This document shows positions 1-5,981 of a stretch of 14,757 nt of DNA, one piece after another. The stretch is from CAYJIL01 sp964370235. GTDB lineage: Bacteria > Bacteroidota > Bacteroidia > Bacteroidales > Rikenellaceae. The notes beneath the pieces are model-generated. The model made no database searches, was not told the DNA's origin, and saw nothing but the letters and a program-made list of their open reading frames with translations. Where the stretch lies: the NCBI GenBank assembly GCA_964370235.1, contig CAYJIL010000060.1, positions 1 through 14,757 on the forward strand. The letters run 5' to 3'. The position numbers and the translations under genes were made by a program. How positions within the stretch are numbered: the first letter of the stretch is position 1; every line of letters starts with the position of its first letter.

Positions 1-28
1 AGACTAAAAGATAACCACCCAAAACGAC

Positions 29-67
29 ATAAGCCCCATTCACAGAATTTCTGTAAATAGGGCTTAT
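29..67 (-). terminator. Probable terminator hairpin of frr
   Basis: A long imperfect inverted repeat starts 20 bases past the frr stop codon. The outer arms are ATAAGCCC (29-36) and GGGCTTAT (60-67), and the inner arms are ACAGAA (42-47) and TTCTGT (49-54). Only two mismatched pairs separate them. Read on the minus strand, the stem is followed by GTCGTTTTGGG, a short and imperfect U-run, so intrinsic termination is likely but not certain. No gene can be supported between 1 and 87. Confidence 0.6.
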
Positions 68-87
68 ATATTGTGATTATAGAGTGA

Positions 88-648
88 TTACACAGTCATA
101 ATCTCTTTTTCTTTAGCAGCAATTTCTTGATCTACTAGCTTAGTGAACTTGTCAGTTAGCTTTTGTGCTTCTGCCTCGCCATCCTTAGCCATATCTTCTG
201 CCATGCCGTCTTTTTGAGCCTTTTTGAAAGCATCAACTGCGTCACGACGAGCGTTGCGGATAGTGATTTTGCTATTCTCGCTCTCGCCTTTAACTTGCTT
301 AACAAGTTGCTTACGGCGCTCCTCTGTTAGTGGAGGAAGAGTGATGCGAATTTGCTCACCATTGTTAGATGGTGTAACACCAATGTTTGCATCCATGATA
401 GCTTTCTCGATCTTTGGGATAAAGCTCTTATCCCAAGGCTGTACTAGTACAGTTTTTGCATCTGGTACAGTGATACTTGCAACCTGATTGATTGGTGATT
501 CCATACCGTAGCTATCTACTGTAATGCCATTAAGCATGTTTACACTAGCCTTACCAGCTCTAACGTTTGCCATCTCCTCTTGTAGGTGGTCGATAGCTTT
601 GCTCATCTTAGCCTCTAGTGAAGCTAATATCTCTTTAGACTCTGCCAT
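88..648 (-). CDS. frr: Ribosome recycling factor
   Basis: Ribosome recycling factor (RRF), which acts with EF-G in the cytoplasm to split the post-termination ribosome complex so that subunits can be reused. At 186 residues it has the usual family length (about 185). Both family parts are visible: a long helical domain at the two ends (about 1-30 and 105-186) and a small beta domain between them (about 31-104). The sequence R131-N-A-R134-R135 matches the conserved arginine patch of the E. coli protein (R129 and R132) that contacts 23S rRNA. The start is the ATG at 648, 30 bases downstream of a good promoter match. In many bacteria frr follows pyrH; here the upstream gene is a VanZ-like gene 81 bases away, so frr appears to be transcribed alone. 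Essential housekeeping gene, and the identification is secure. Confidence 0.97.
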   Translation of the reverse strand: MAESKEILASLEAKMSKAIDHLQEEMANVRAGKASVNMLNGITVDSYGMESPINQVASITVPDAKTVLVQPWDKSFIPKIEKAIMDANIGVTPSNNGEQIRITLPPLTEERRKQLVKQVKGESENSKITIRNARRDAVDAFKKAQKDGMAEDMAKDGEAEAQKLTDKFTKLVDQEIAAKEKEIMTV

Positions 649-678
649 TTTCTATTTTCTTTAGTTGTTATTATAAGG

Positions 679-710
679 CAAAATTAATAAAATTATCAAA
701 TATTGTCAAA
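679..710 (-). promoter_or_regulatory. Bacteroidota-type promoter for frr
   Basis: On the minus strand the -33 box TTTG (707-710) is followed after 20 bases by TAATTTTG (679-686), an exact match to the Bacteroidota -7 consensus TAnnTTTG at the right spacing. It lies in the 81-base gap between the VanZ-like gene and frr, and predicts a leader of roughly 25 bases. Confidence 0.65.
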
Positions 711-729
711 CTATAACGAAATTTTAACT

Positions 730-1122
730 CTACAACGATTTTCTCCTTTCGATAAGTAGCAGTGTGATACCTGTTACTGAACCAATTATGTTTGCAATCA
801 AATCGCCCGAATCCATCCCTCGGCCAAAAAGTGGCTGCACTAGCTCTATAAAACTACCATAGAGAATAGTCGCCCCTGCCGTAATTAAGATGGCCGATAG
901 CTTGCCGCTCCTGCCGTTCATTAGCGCAGAACCTAGCAAGAATGCCAATACCATATATAGCACAAAGTGAACGATCTTGTCAAAGCCAAAACTAGGTAGC
1001 TTAATATCTTTTGATACTTTTATTAACGAACCTAGTGTTAATGCAATCCACCAAAGAGTGGTTGCACCCCACACCAAAAACCTATTGCGCAGGCTCTTGC
1101 GCACAAACCTTATAACACTCAT
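730..1122 (-). CDS. VanZ-like family membrane protein
   Basis: Small integral membrane protein of the VanZ-like family. The name comes from the enterococcal teicoplanin-resistance accessory gene; most chromosomal members have no proven role, so this should not be read as a resistance gene. The 130 residues hold about four membrane segments (roughly 16-34, 50-68, 75-92 and 107-124). The family signature is complete: D48-K-I-V-H52 with a following Tyr, E93-L-V-Q96, and R101-G-M-D104-S-G-D107 with N111. The next methionine (residue 57) would delete the first motif, so the ATG at 1122 is the sensible start even though it overlaps the upstream hydrolase by 41 bases. That overlap implies translational coupling to the hydrolase. 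The family call is solid; the function is unknown. Confidence 0.85.
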   Translation of the reverse strand: MSVIRFVRKSLRNRFLVWGATTLWWIALTLGSLIKVSKDIKLPSFGFDKIVHFVLYMVLAFLLGSALMNGRSGKLSAILITAGATILYGSFIELVQPLFGRGMDSGDLIANIIGSVTGITLLLIERRKSL

Positions 1123-1909
1123 CGCAAAACTCTTTAATTACCCTTACACACTCGTCTCTCTCTTCAATAAAGCTCATGTGGCCAGAGTTTTCGAACCATG
1201 CCACTTGTGATTTTGGAAGCTTCTCGATAATTGCCTCGGCAGCCTCTACTGGTATATACTCATCTTGTTTGCCAAAGCAGAGTAGAGAAGGGACCTCTAG
1301 CGATGATACTACATCGTAGCTCTCCGGGCGTAGCATCATTCCCTCTAGTAGTGCCACAATACCATCATCATCGGTAAACATTACCTGATCGGCAATATCG
1401 GCTATCTCTTCGGTGAATTTCTTACGATTTACCTTAGCAAAGCCTTTGCCCGGGTTGGTAGATGCCAAAAGCTCTTTGCGAGACGATTTGATTATCTCGA
1501 TCTCACGGCGGCGATTCTCTCTCTTTTCGTCACTATCGCCATTGGGAGAAGAGTGCAAAAGCACAAGCCCTGCCACCTTTTCGGGATATTTTCTACACAG
1601 CGATTGAGCAATGTAACCACCCATCGAGTGCCCAACGATAACGGCTCTATCGATTTGTGCCTTCTCCATAATTTCGGCAACAGCATCGGCACAAAATTCC
1701 ATTGTGTGAACCTCACCCTTTACCTGCGACACACCATGCCCCGGAATATCCATCGCCAATACTTTGAGCGTTTTGCCTAGCTCACCAGCAAAACCATCCC
1801 ACACCTCAATTGACTCTAGATAGCCATGAATTAGGACTATTGGCAGTGTGCCAATTCCCTCACATGTATATCGTGTAGCAGCTCCTGCCGCAATTACAAA
1901 CTTTTCCAT
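1082..1909 (-). CDS. Alpha/beta-fold hydrolase
   Basis: Single-domain cytoplasmic alpha/beta hydrolase of the esterase/lipase type; the substrate cannot be told from sequence. With the start at 1909 it has 275 residues. The oxyanion-hole motif is L26-I-H28-G29, the strand before the nucleophile holds D54-I-P-G-H-G59, and the nucleophile elbow is G93-H-S95-M-G-G98. The triad is completed by D216 (in F-G-K-Q-D) and H244 (in N-S-G-H). An alternative GTG start at 1939 would add ten residues, but those bases form the terminator hairpin of the upstream gene, so the ATG at 1909 is preferred. A GGAG lies right against this ATG, too close for ordinary use. The C-terminus is unusual in holding four cysteines (C254, C262, C265, C269). 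The last 41 bases overlap the VanZ-like gene, so the two are probably one unit. Confidence 0.9.
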   Translation of the reverse strand: MEKFVIAAGAATRYTCEGIGTLPIVLIHGYLESIEVWDGFAGELGKTLKVLAMDIPGHGVSQVKGEVHTMEFCADAVAEIMEKAQIDRAVIVGHSMGGYIAQSLCRKYPEKVAGLVLLHSSPNGDSDEKRENRRREIEIIKSSRKELLASTNPGKGFAKVNRKKFTEEIADIADQVMFTDDDGIVALLEGMMLRPESYDVVSSLEVPSLLCFGKQDEYIPVEAAEAIIEKLPKSQVAWFENSGHMSFIEERDECVRVIKEFCDECYKVCAQEPAQ

Positions 1910-1924
1910 ACTCCTACTTATACT

Positions 1925-1949
1925 AAAAAGGGCTACCACCTAGTAGCCC
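1925..1949 (-). terminator. Intrinsic terminator after the acidic protein gene
   Basis: A perfect 7-bp stem, GGGCTAC (1930-1936) and GTAGCCC (1943-1949), with a 6-base loop. On the minus strand it is followed at once by five T (1925-1929), the classic intrinsic terminator layout. It starts 11 bases after the stop codon of the acidic protein gene and ends only 15 bases before the hydrolase ATG on the same strand. The right side also has a T-rich run, so it may act in both directions. Confidence 0.8.
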
Positions 1950-1960
1950 ATATATTTTTA

Positions 1961-2242
1961 TTAATCTTGATCGTCTTGGTCATATTCATCATCATCGTCA
2001 TACTCCTGATCCTCATCGTCGTCGTACTCCTCGTCGTCGTTTCCATCGTCAAAGTAATCGAATGTAGACTCCTTTTTTTTGTAGCTATAAAGCTCGTCGT
2101 CGTCTTGGTCAAAATCATCAATCTCTTTATAGAGAGTATGATTGAGTTTACCACTTTTTTTATTGGGTTCTAGTTTTGCAGCCTTGCGTAGCATATCTTC
2201 AGCCTCGAATGCAGGCATACGGTAGTTCTTGTTGCTTTTCAT
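1961..2242 (-). CDS. Small, highly acidic hypothetical protein
   Basis: I do not recognise this 93-residue protein. Residues 1-40 are mixed and rather basic and look helical (E13-A-E-D-M-L-R-K-A-A22). From about residue 40 it turns into an Asp/Glu/Tyr-rich tail: 22 of the last 32 residues are Asp or Glu, with a Tyr, Phe or Gln every few residues. No signal peptide or membrane segment is visible, so it is probably cytoplasmic and largely disordered in its second half. It is read as real because it has an ATG start, mixes GAT/GAC and GAA/GAG codons, and ends just before a strong intrinsic terminator. Such tails are known in nucleic-acid mimics, metal-binding proteins and chaperone partners, but nothing here picks one. 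It could be transcribed alone, as the terminator separates it from the hydrolase. Confidence 0.7.
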   Translation of the reverse strand: MKSNKNYRMPAFEAEDMLRKAAKLEPNKKSGKLNHTLYKEIDDFDQDDDELYSYKKKESTFDYFDDGNDDEEYDDDEDQEYDDDDEYDQDDQD

Positions 2243-2402
2243 TGTTAAATGAAACCTTTAAATTAGTATTTGCAGGCTGGCAGCTTTCACTACTTTTAGC
2301 TACCATCCCATTAGTAATAGTGTAGATACTAGCTTGAGTATCTGCTGCAATAATAGTAACTTTTTTGTAAACGTGCAAGACTTTTGGCTATTTTAACAAA
2401 GA
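2243..2402 (-). other. Possible structured leader of the acidic protein gene
   Basis: This 160-base gap between dapF and the acidic protein gene holds two hairpins. One has arms AGATACT (2324-2330) and AGTATCT (2337-2343). The other has arms TGGCAGC (2278-2284) and GCTACCA (2299-2305), with one G-U pair in RNA. Neither has a U-run right after it, so they do not look like terminators of dapF. I found no match to TAnnTTTG on the minus strand here. It may be a structured 5' leader, or part of a small RNA. Confidence 0.3.
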
Positions 2403-3191
2403 CTAAATATAACCCTCAAAAACTCTTTGTGCAGGCCCTAACAGCATTACTTTGCGATAGCAGCCATCTTGGTAGTCGAACGAAACATTTAGTTCACCCC
2501 CCATAGCCTCAATATCGATGCTATTAATACCACCTCCTTGGCTAATCGAAAATGCTATTGCCGAGGCTGCAATACCCGTTCCACACGCTAGAGTTTCGTC
2601 CTCGACTCCACGCTCATAGGTGCGAACTTTGATTCTGCTGGGCGATAGTTTTTCGACAAAGTTAACGTTTGTGCCACTAGGGTATAGCTCCTTGTTGTAG
2701 CGAATCTGCCTACCAATGCTAACAATATCTTCGCTCATAACATCGTCTGAGAATATCACATGGTGCTCGACACCAGTGTTCATAAACGTGTAGCTAGGCT
2801 CTATCTTAATGCTCTCAACATCTATTAGCTCAACCACAACCTGCCCCTTAACACCATCATCGGCTATAATTTGTGCCGTGTGCTCACCATCGCTAGCAAT
2901 AAAGCTAAGGTGCTCTTTGTCTATGCCCATGTGCTTGGCAAACAACACTATCACACGTGCACCATTTCCACACATAGCAACCTCACCACCATCGGCATTA
3001 TAATAAACCATCCTAAAGTCGTAGCCCTCACAGCTCTCTAGCAACATTAAACCATCGGCTCCAATGCCAAAGCGTCTATCACACATAGCCTCGATTTGCG
3101 CCTTCGAAAGCGATAGTGTGCCCTCTCTATTATCTAAAAGAACAAAGTCGTTACCAGCACCGTGATATTTATAGAATTTAATTTTTCCCAT
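2403..3191 (-). CDS. dapF: Diaminopimelate epimerase
   Basis: Converts LL-2,6-diaminopimelate to the meso form, the last step before lysine and the direct source of meso-DAP for peptidoglycan. The 262 residues are close to the family length (E. coli 274). Both active-site cysteines of this cofactor-free racemase are present: C74 in A-M-C-G-N-G-A-R and C203 in L-A-C-G-T-G. Other conserved parts are H10-G-A-G-N14-D-F near the start, G42-I-G-A-D46-G, N65-A-D-G, and P171-S-G-T-N175-V-N-F. The start is the ATG at 3191, 47 bases from the divergent nitroreductase start, so the two genes share a control region, though I see no exact promoter match on this strand. Supply of meso-DAP links it in function to the elongasome genes further along. 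Confidence 0.97.
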   Translation of the reverse strand: MGKIKFYKYHGAGNDFVLLDNREGTLSLSKAQIEAMCDRRFGIGADGLMLLESCEGYDFRMVYYNADGGEVAMCGNGARVIVLFAKHMGIDKEHLSFIASDGEHTAQIIADDGVKGQVVVELIDVESIKIEPSYTFMNTGVEHHVIFSDDVMSEDIVSIGRQIRYNKELYPSGTNVNFVEKLSPSRIKVRTYERGVEDETLACGTGIAASAIAFSISQGGGINSIDIEAMGGELNVSFDYQDGCYRKVMLLGPAQRVFEGYI

Positions 3192-3207
3192 TTTATTACT
3201 ATTTTTG
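3177..3207 (+). promoter_or_regulatory. Probable promoter of the nitroreductase gene
   Basis: TATTTTTG (3200-3207) is an exact match to TAnnTTTG, and 19 bases upstream lies TTTA (3177-3180), three of four bases of the -33 box TTTG. The site ends 31 bases before the nitroreductase ATG. It overlaps the 5' end of dapF, so transcription of the two genes may interfere. Confidence 0.45.
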
Positions 3208-3238
3208 TCTCACAAGAGAACTTAAAATTTTATATGAT

Positions 3239-3979
3239 ATGAAAGCTATTTTCAACCACAAATCTATAAGAAATTTTACTGCCGACAAAATTTCGGACAG
3301 TGATATGGCAAAAATGCTAGAGGCTGCAACTCGTGCCTCAACCATTGGTAATATGCAGCTATACAGCATAATCGTTAGCCAAAGCGACGAGGTAAAGGCA
3401 GAGCTTTTGCCATGCCACTTTGGGCAAGCAATGACAACACAAGCGGCAGCGGTATTTACTTTTTGTGCCGATATTAACCGTTTTGAGCAGTGGTGTAAGC
3501 AGCGAGATGCCAAGCCATCATACGGTAATTTCATATGGTATGTGAACGGAGCAATTGACGCGCTACTTGCCTCACAAAACCTATCGCTAGAGGCCCAGCA
3601 CCTAGGCTACGGGATATGTTACCTTGGCACAACACTATATACTGCCGATAAGATTATAGATGTACTCAACCTACCAAAGGGTGTAATCCCCATTACAACA
3701 GTTGTGGTTGGCCGCCCAGTAGCAGATGCTCCGCTAACAGATCGCTTGCCCCTTGAGGCAGTGGTGCATAACGAGCGCTACCAAGACTACACGCCCGAGC
3801 GCATCGATGCATTATATAGCGAAAAAGAGTCGCTCGAGAGCACAAAACAGCTACTCAAAGAGAATCAGCTAGATAATCTTGCCAAGATATTTACCGAGCG
3901 TCGCTACAAAAAAGACGACAATATTGCTTTTTCGGCAAAATATTTTGACGTGCTAAAAAAGCAAGGCTTTATCGACTAG
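3239..3979 (+). CDS. NfsA-like nitroreductase family oxidoreductase
   Basis: FMN-dependent NAD(P)H oxidoreductase of the nitroreductase family, nearest in layout to the oxygen-insensitive NfsA group, which has the same length (about 240 residues; here 246). The N-terminal H7-K-S-I-R11-N-F matches the family's phosphate-binding start (R-S-I-R-x-F). The stretch A33-S-T-I-G-N-M-Q40 fits the next FMN contact, G123-Y-G-I-C-Y-L-G130 is the glycine-rich helix and loop typical of the fold, and V156-V-V-G-R-P160 is the usual strand before the extended C-terminal part. No signal peptide is seen, so it is a cytoplasmic, probably dimeric enzyme. The natural substrate is unknown; quinone, flavin or nitroaromatic reduction are family options. 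It has its own promoter and converges on the GNAT gene, sharing the last 11 bases. Confidence 0.88.
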   Translation: MKAIFNHKSIRNFTADKISDSDMAKMLEAATRASTIGNMQLYSIIVSQSDEVKAELLPCHFGQAMTTQAAAVFTFCADINRFEQWCKQRDAKPSYGNFIWYVNGAIDALLASQNLSLEAQHLGYGICYLGTTLYTADKIIDVLNLPKGVIPITTVVVGRPVADAPLTDRLPLEAVVHNERYQDYTPERIDALYSEKESLESTKQLLKENQLDNLAKIFTERRYKKDDNIAFSAKYFDVLKKQGFID

Positions 3980-4511
3980 CACCAAAGTGAACCATCGGGA
4001 ACATTTGGGCTTTGATTTGCTCTAGCTCCTGCGAGCTTATTGTAGTAGGGTAGCTCATAATCATAAGCTCAACCTCACCCTCGCCCCAATATGCTGGATG
4101 GGCATAAAAATGTGGGTTAAGGTGCAAACCCAACCTTTGGTAAAAGCCTATACGGCGTTTCGAAATATCATCCTCGGGGTGCTCAACCTCAAGGATGATA
4201 TTTTCTTTGCTAGCCTCTATGAACGAGCTCAAAATTTTGGCTCCATAGCCGCCACCTCTTAGCGAGGGTAGCGTTGCAAAGTGTTCGATATACTTTACGC
4301 TACCAATTTGCCACCAGCCCATGAATCCTATAAAACTATCACCATCGAGTATAATATCAAGATAGTAACTAGGACTCTGCATAGTTGCAATTTGGTAGTC
4401 TAGCTCACGGCGCTCGACGGCAGGAAAAGCGCCGATATATAGTTGCCAAAACTCCTCAAAGTAGCGATCGCTACTACTAGAGATTCTTACTTTATTAAAA
4501 CTATTTGTCAT
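3969..4511 (-). CDS. GNAT-family N-acetyltransferase
   Basis: Acetyl-CoA-dependent N-acetyltransferase of the GNAT superfamily, 180 residues, cytoplasmic; the acceptor is not predictable. The acetyl-CoA pyrophosphate-binding motif A is clear: strand Y74-I-E-H-F-A-T-L81, then L84-R85-G-G-G-Y-G90-A (consensus Q/R-x-x-G-x-G/A) and a helix. A later block, R118-R-I-G-F-Y-Q-R-L-G, is the usual motif-B end, with Tyr in the position that often acts as general acid. It is the last gene of the long minus-strand cluster, 24 bases after rodA, so it is probably co-transcribed with it, but nothing shows that it works on the cell wall. Its 3' end overlaps the nitroreductase 3' end by 11 bases, leaving no room for a terminator between the two genes. 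Confidence 0.88.
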   Translation of the reverse strand: MTNSFNKVRISSSSDRYFEEFWQLYIGAFPAVERRELDYQIATMQSPSYYLDIILDGDSFIGFMGWWQIGSVKYIEHFATLPSLRGGGYGAKILSSFIEASKENIILEVEHPEDDISKRRIGFYQRLGLHLNPHFYAHPAYWGEGEVELMIMSYPTTISSQELEQIKAQMFPMVHFGASR

Positions 4512-4535
4512 GTTTTTTGGTTGTTTACTATCTCC

Positions 4536-5981
4536 CTAAAACTGTGAGTCGCTCTCGCCCCTTGCAGCATCTAGCCTAATGGCAACAAACAACAACACCG
4601 TAAACGATAGTAGTGACGAGCCACCATAACTAAAAAATGGTAGCGGAATACCAATCACGGGTATAAGACCAATGGTCATACCAATGTTGATTATAAGGTG
4701 GGCAATAAAGATAGATGCCACACTATAACAGTATATTCGAGCAAAGGCATCTTTTTGCCTTTCGCCCATGTACATAAGTCGAGTAATTAGCACCGTAAAT
4801 AGTATAACCACCAAGCTACAACCTACAAAGCCCCACTCCTCGCCTACGGTACAAAAGATGAAGTCGGTACTTTGCTCGGGCACAAAGTTAAATTTGGTTT
4901 GTGTACCATTCAAAAAACCCTTGCCCGAGAAACCTCCCGAACCAATAGCGATTTTTGATTGATTTACGTTATATCCCGTGCCTTTATTGTCGGTTACAAG
5001 ACCTAGTAGAATGTATATACGATCTTTTTGGTGCTGCTGCATCACGTTATTAAAGATGTAATCGATAGACGATGTAAACGATAGTGCACCCACAAAAAGC
5101 ATTACAAAAAGCCATAAGTTTCTAAGCTGACGGCGATATCCATATATAAACACTAGTGGCAAAGTAACTACAACCGCCCCAATTGCAACCAAGTTGCTAG
5201 GTACCTGCTCGCTTGCACCCAACAAGTATATAACCACCGATGCAACAAAATAGGTGAGCACAACAGTACCCAAATAAATTACTTTTTCTTTGTGATAGCC
5301 ATTACTTACACTCTCGGCAACTAGCGCAATAACTAGCATAAAGAGCACCATAAATATTGGTGAAAACAAGAACGAGAATATAAACAACGCAATGGCAAGT
5401 AACCCAAAAATATAGAACCACTGGTTAAAACCCTCACGATATAGCATTATAAAGAATGCTGCATACACAAGTGCCGAACCCGTGTCATTTTGCAGAATGA
5501 TAATGGCAAACGGAACCATTATAATGAGCATCACACCCAGCAGGCTACGAGAGTTCTTCATATTAAAGTTATAGGAACTCATGTGGCGAGCAAGCGCAAG
5601 CGATGTCGCAAACTTGCCTAGCTCGGCAGGTTGAAGCCTAAACGAGCCTATCTCGAACCACGATTTTGCACCATTCACCTCGGTTCCAAAAATGAGAACA
5701 CTCACTAGCAAAAACAAAATAAAGAAGTAGGTGGGATAGGACAAGAAGTGAAAAAATATCTTATCGATGAGAAGCACCGTAATAGCTGCCACAAACGATA
5801 CCGAGATCCACAGTAGCTGTACACCATATCTTTTTGAGAGGTCGACCACTGTGGTAAACGACTCCTCGTTAAAATTTACCGCAAAAATATTTAGCCAACC
5901 TATGCCCACTAGCAAGACGAAGATTAGGACTGTAACCCAATCTACACCACTAAACATACCAGCTCTTGTTCTACTTATCAT
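4536..5981 (-). CDS. rodA: SEDS peptidoglycan glycosyltransferase RodA
   Basis: Polytopic inner-membrane enzyme that polymerises glycan strands from lipid II for side-wall growth, paired with PBP2. The SEDS signatures are present: F366-V-P-E-Q-S-T-D373-F-I-F, where D373 sits at the catalytic aspartate position of the family (D262 in E. coli RodA), followed by E-E-W-G-F-V-G, and near the C-terminus the block G-I-P-L-P-F-F-S451-Y-G-G-S. RodA rather than FtsW is chosen from its place directly behind the PBP2 gene and the mre genes. At 481 residues it is about 110 longer than E. coli RodA (370); the extra length is hydrophobic and lies in the middle (about 190-330), suggesting added membrane segments, which I believe is usual in this phylum. 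The ATG at 5981 overlaps the end of mrdA by 11 bases, implying coupled translation. Confidence 0.95.
   Translation of the reverse strand: MISRTRAGMFSGVDWVTVLIFVLLVGIGWLNIFAVNFNEESFTTVVDLSKRYGVQLLWISVSFVAAITVLLIDKIFFHFLSYPTYFFILFLLVSVLIFGTEVNGAKSWFEIGSFRLQPAELGKFATSLALARHMSSYNFNMKNSRSLLGVMLIIMVPFAIIILQNDTGSALVYAAFFIMLYREGFNQWFYIFGLLAIALFIFSFLFSPIFMVLFMLVIALVAESVSNGYHKEKVIYLGTVVLTYFVASVVIYLLGASEQVPSNLVAIGAVVVTLPLVFIYGYRRQLRNLWLFVMLFVGALSFTSSIDYIFNNVMQQHQKDRIYILLGLVTDNKGTGYNVNQSKIAIGSGGFSGKGFLNGTQTKFNFVPEQSTDFIFCTVGEEWGFVGCSLVVILFTVLITRLMYMGERQKDAFARIYCYSVASIFIAHLIINIGMTIGLIPVIGIPLPFFSYGGSSLLSFTVLLFVAIRLDAARGESDSQF

Noticed and set aside
224..487. Plus-strand frame opposite frr (87 residues)
   Set aside because: It is a shadow of a conserved essential gene, with no motif or promoter of its own.
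730..1122. VanZ-like gene as a glycopeptide-resistance marker
   Set aside because: No vanH, vanA, vanX or van regulator is nearby. VanZ-like proteins are common in bacteria without resistance.
1910..1939. GTG start at 1939 for the hydrolase
   Set aside because: The extra ten codons cover the stem and T-run of an intrinsic terminator, and the ATG at 1909 begins right where family homology would start.
2001..2115. Repeats of the kind GTCGTCGTC as a microsatellite or CRISPR-like array
   Set aside because: They are mixed GAT/GAC/GAA/GAG codons of an acidic tail, without regular repeat units or spacers.
1933..2154. Second minus-strand frame across the acidic protein gene (Met/Thr-rich, 73 residues)
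   Set aside because: It is an out-of-frame reading of the GAT/GAC repeats, runs through the terminator hairpin, and has composition unlike any real protein.
1967..2173. Plus-strand frame coding a very hydrophobic, Val/Ile/Leu-rich peptide of 68 residues
   Set aside because: It is the mirror of the Asp/Glu-rich tail on the minus strand: reversed GAT and GAC codons give Ile and Val. It has no promoter and no family motif.
2244..2393. Minus-strand open frame of about 60 codons between dapF and the acidic protein gene
   Set aside because: It has no ATG near its start, overlaps the beginning of the acidic gene, and an open run of this size is not rare in AT-rich sequence. The hairpins explain the region better.
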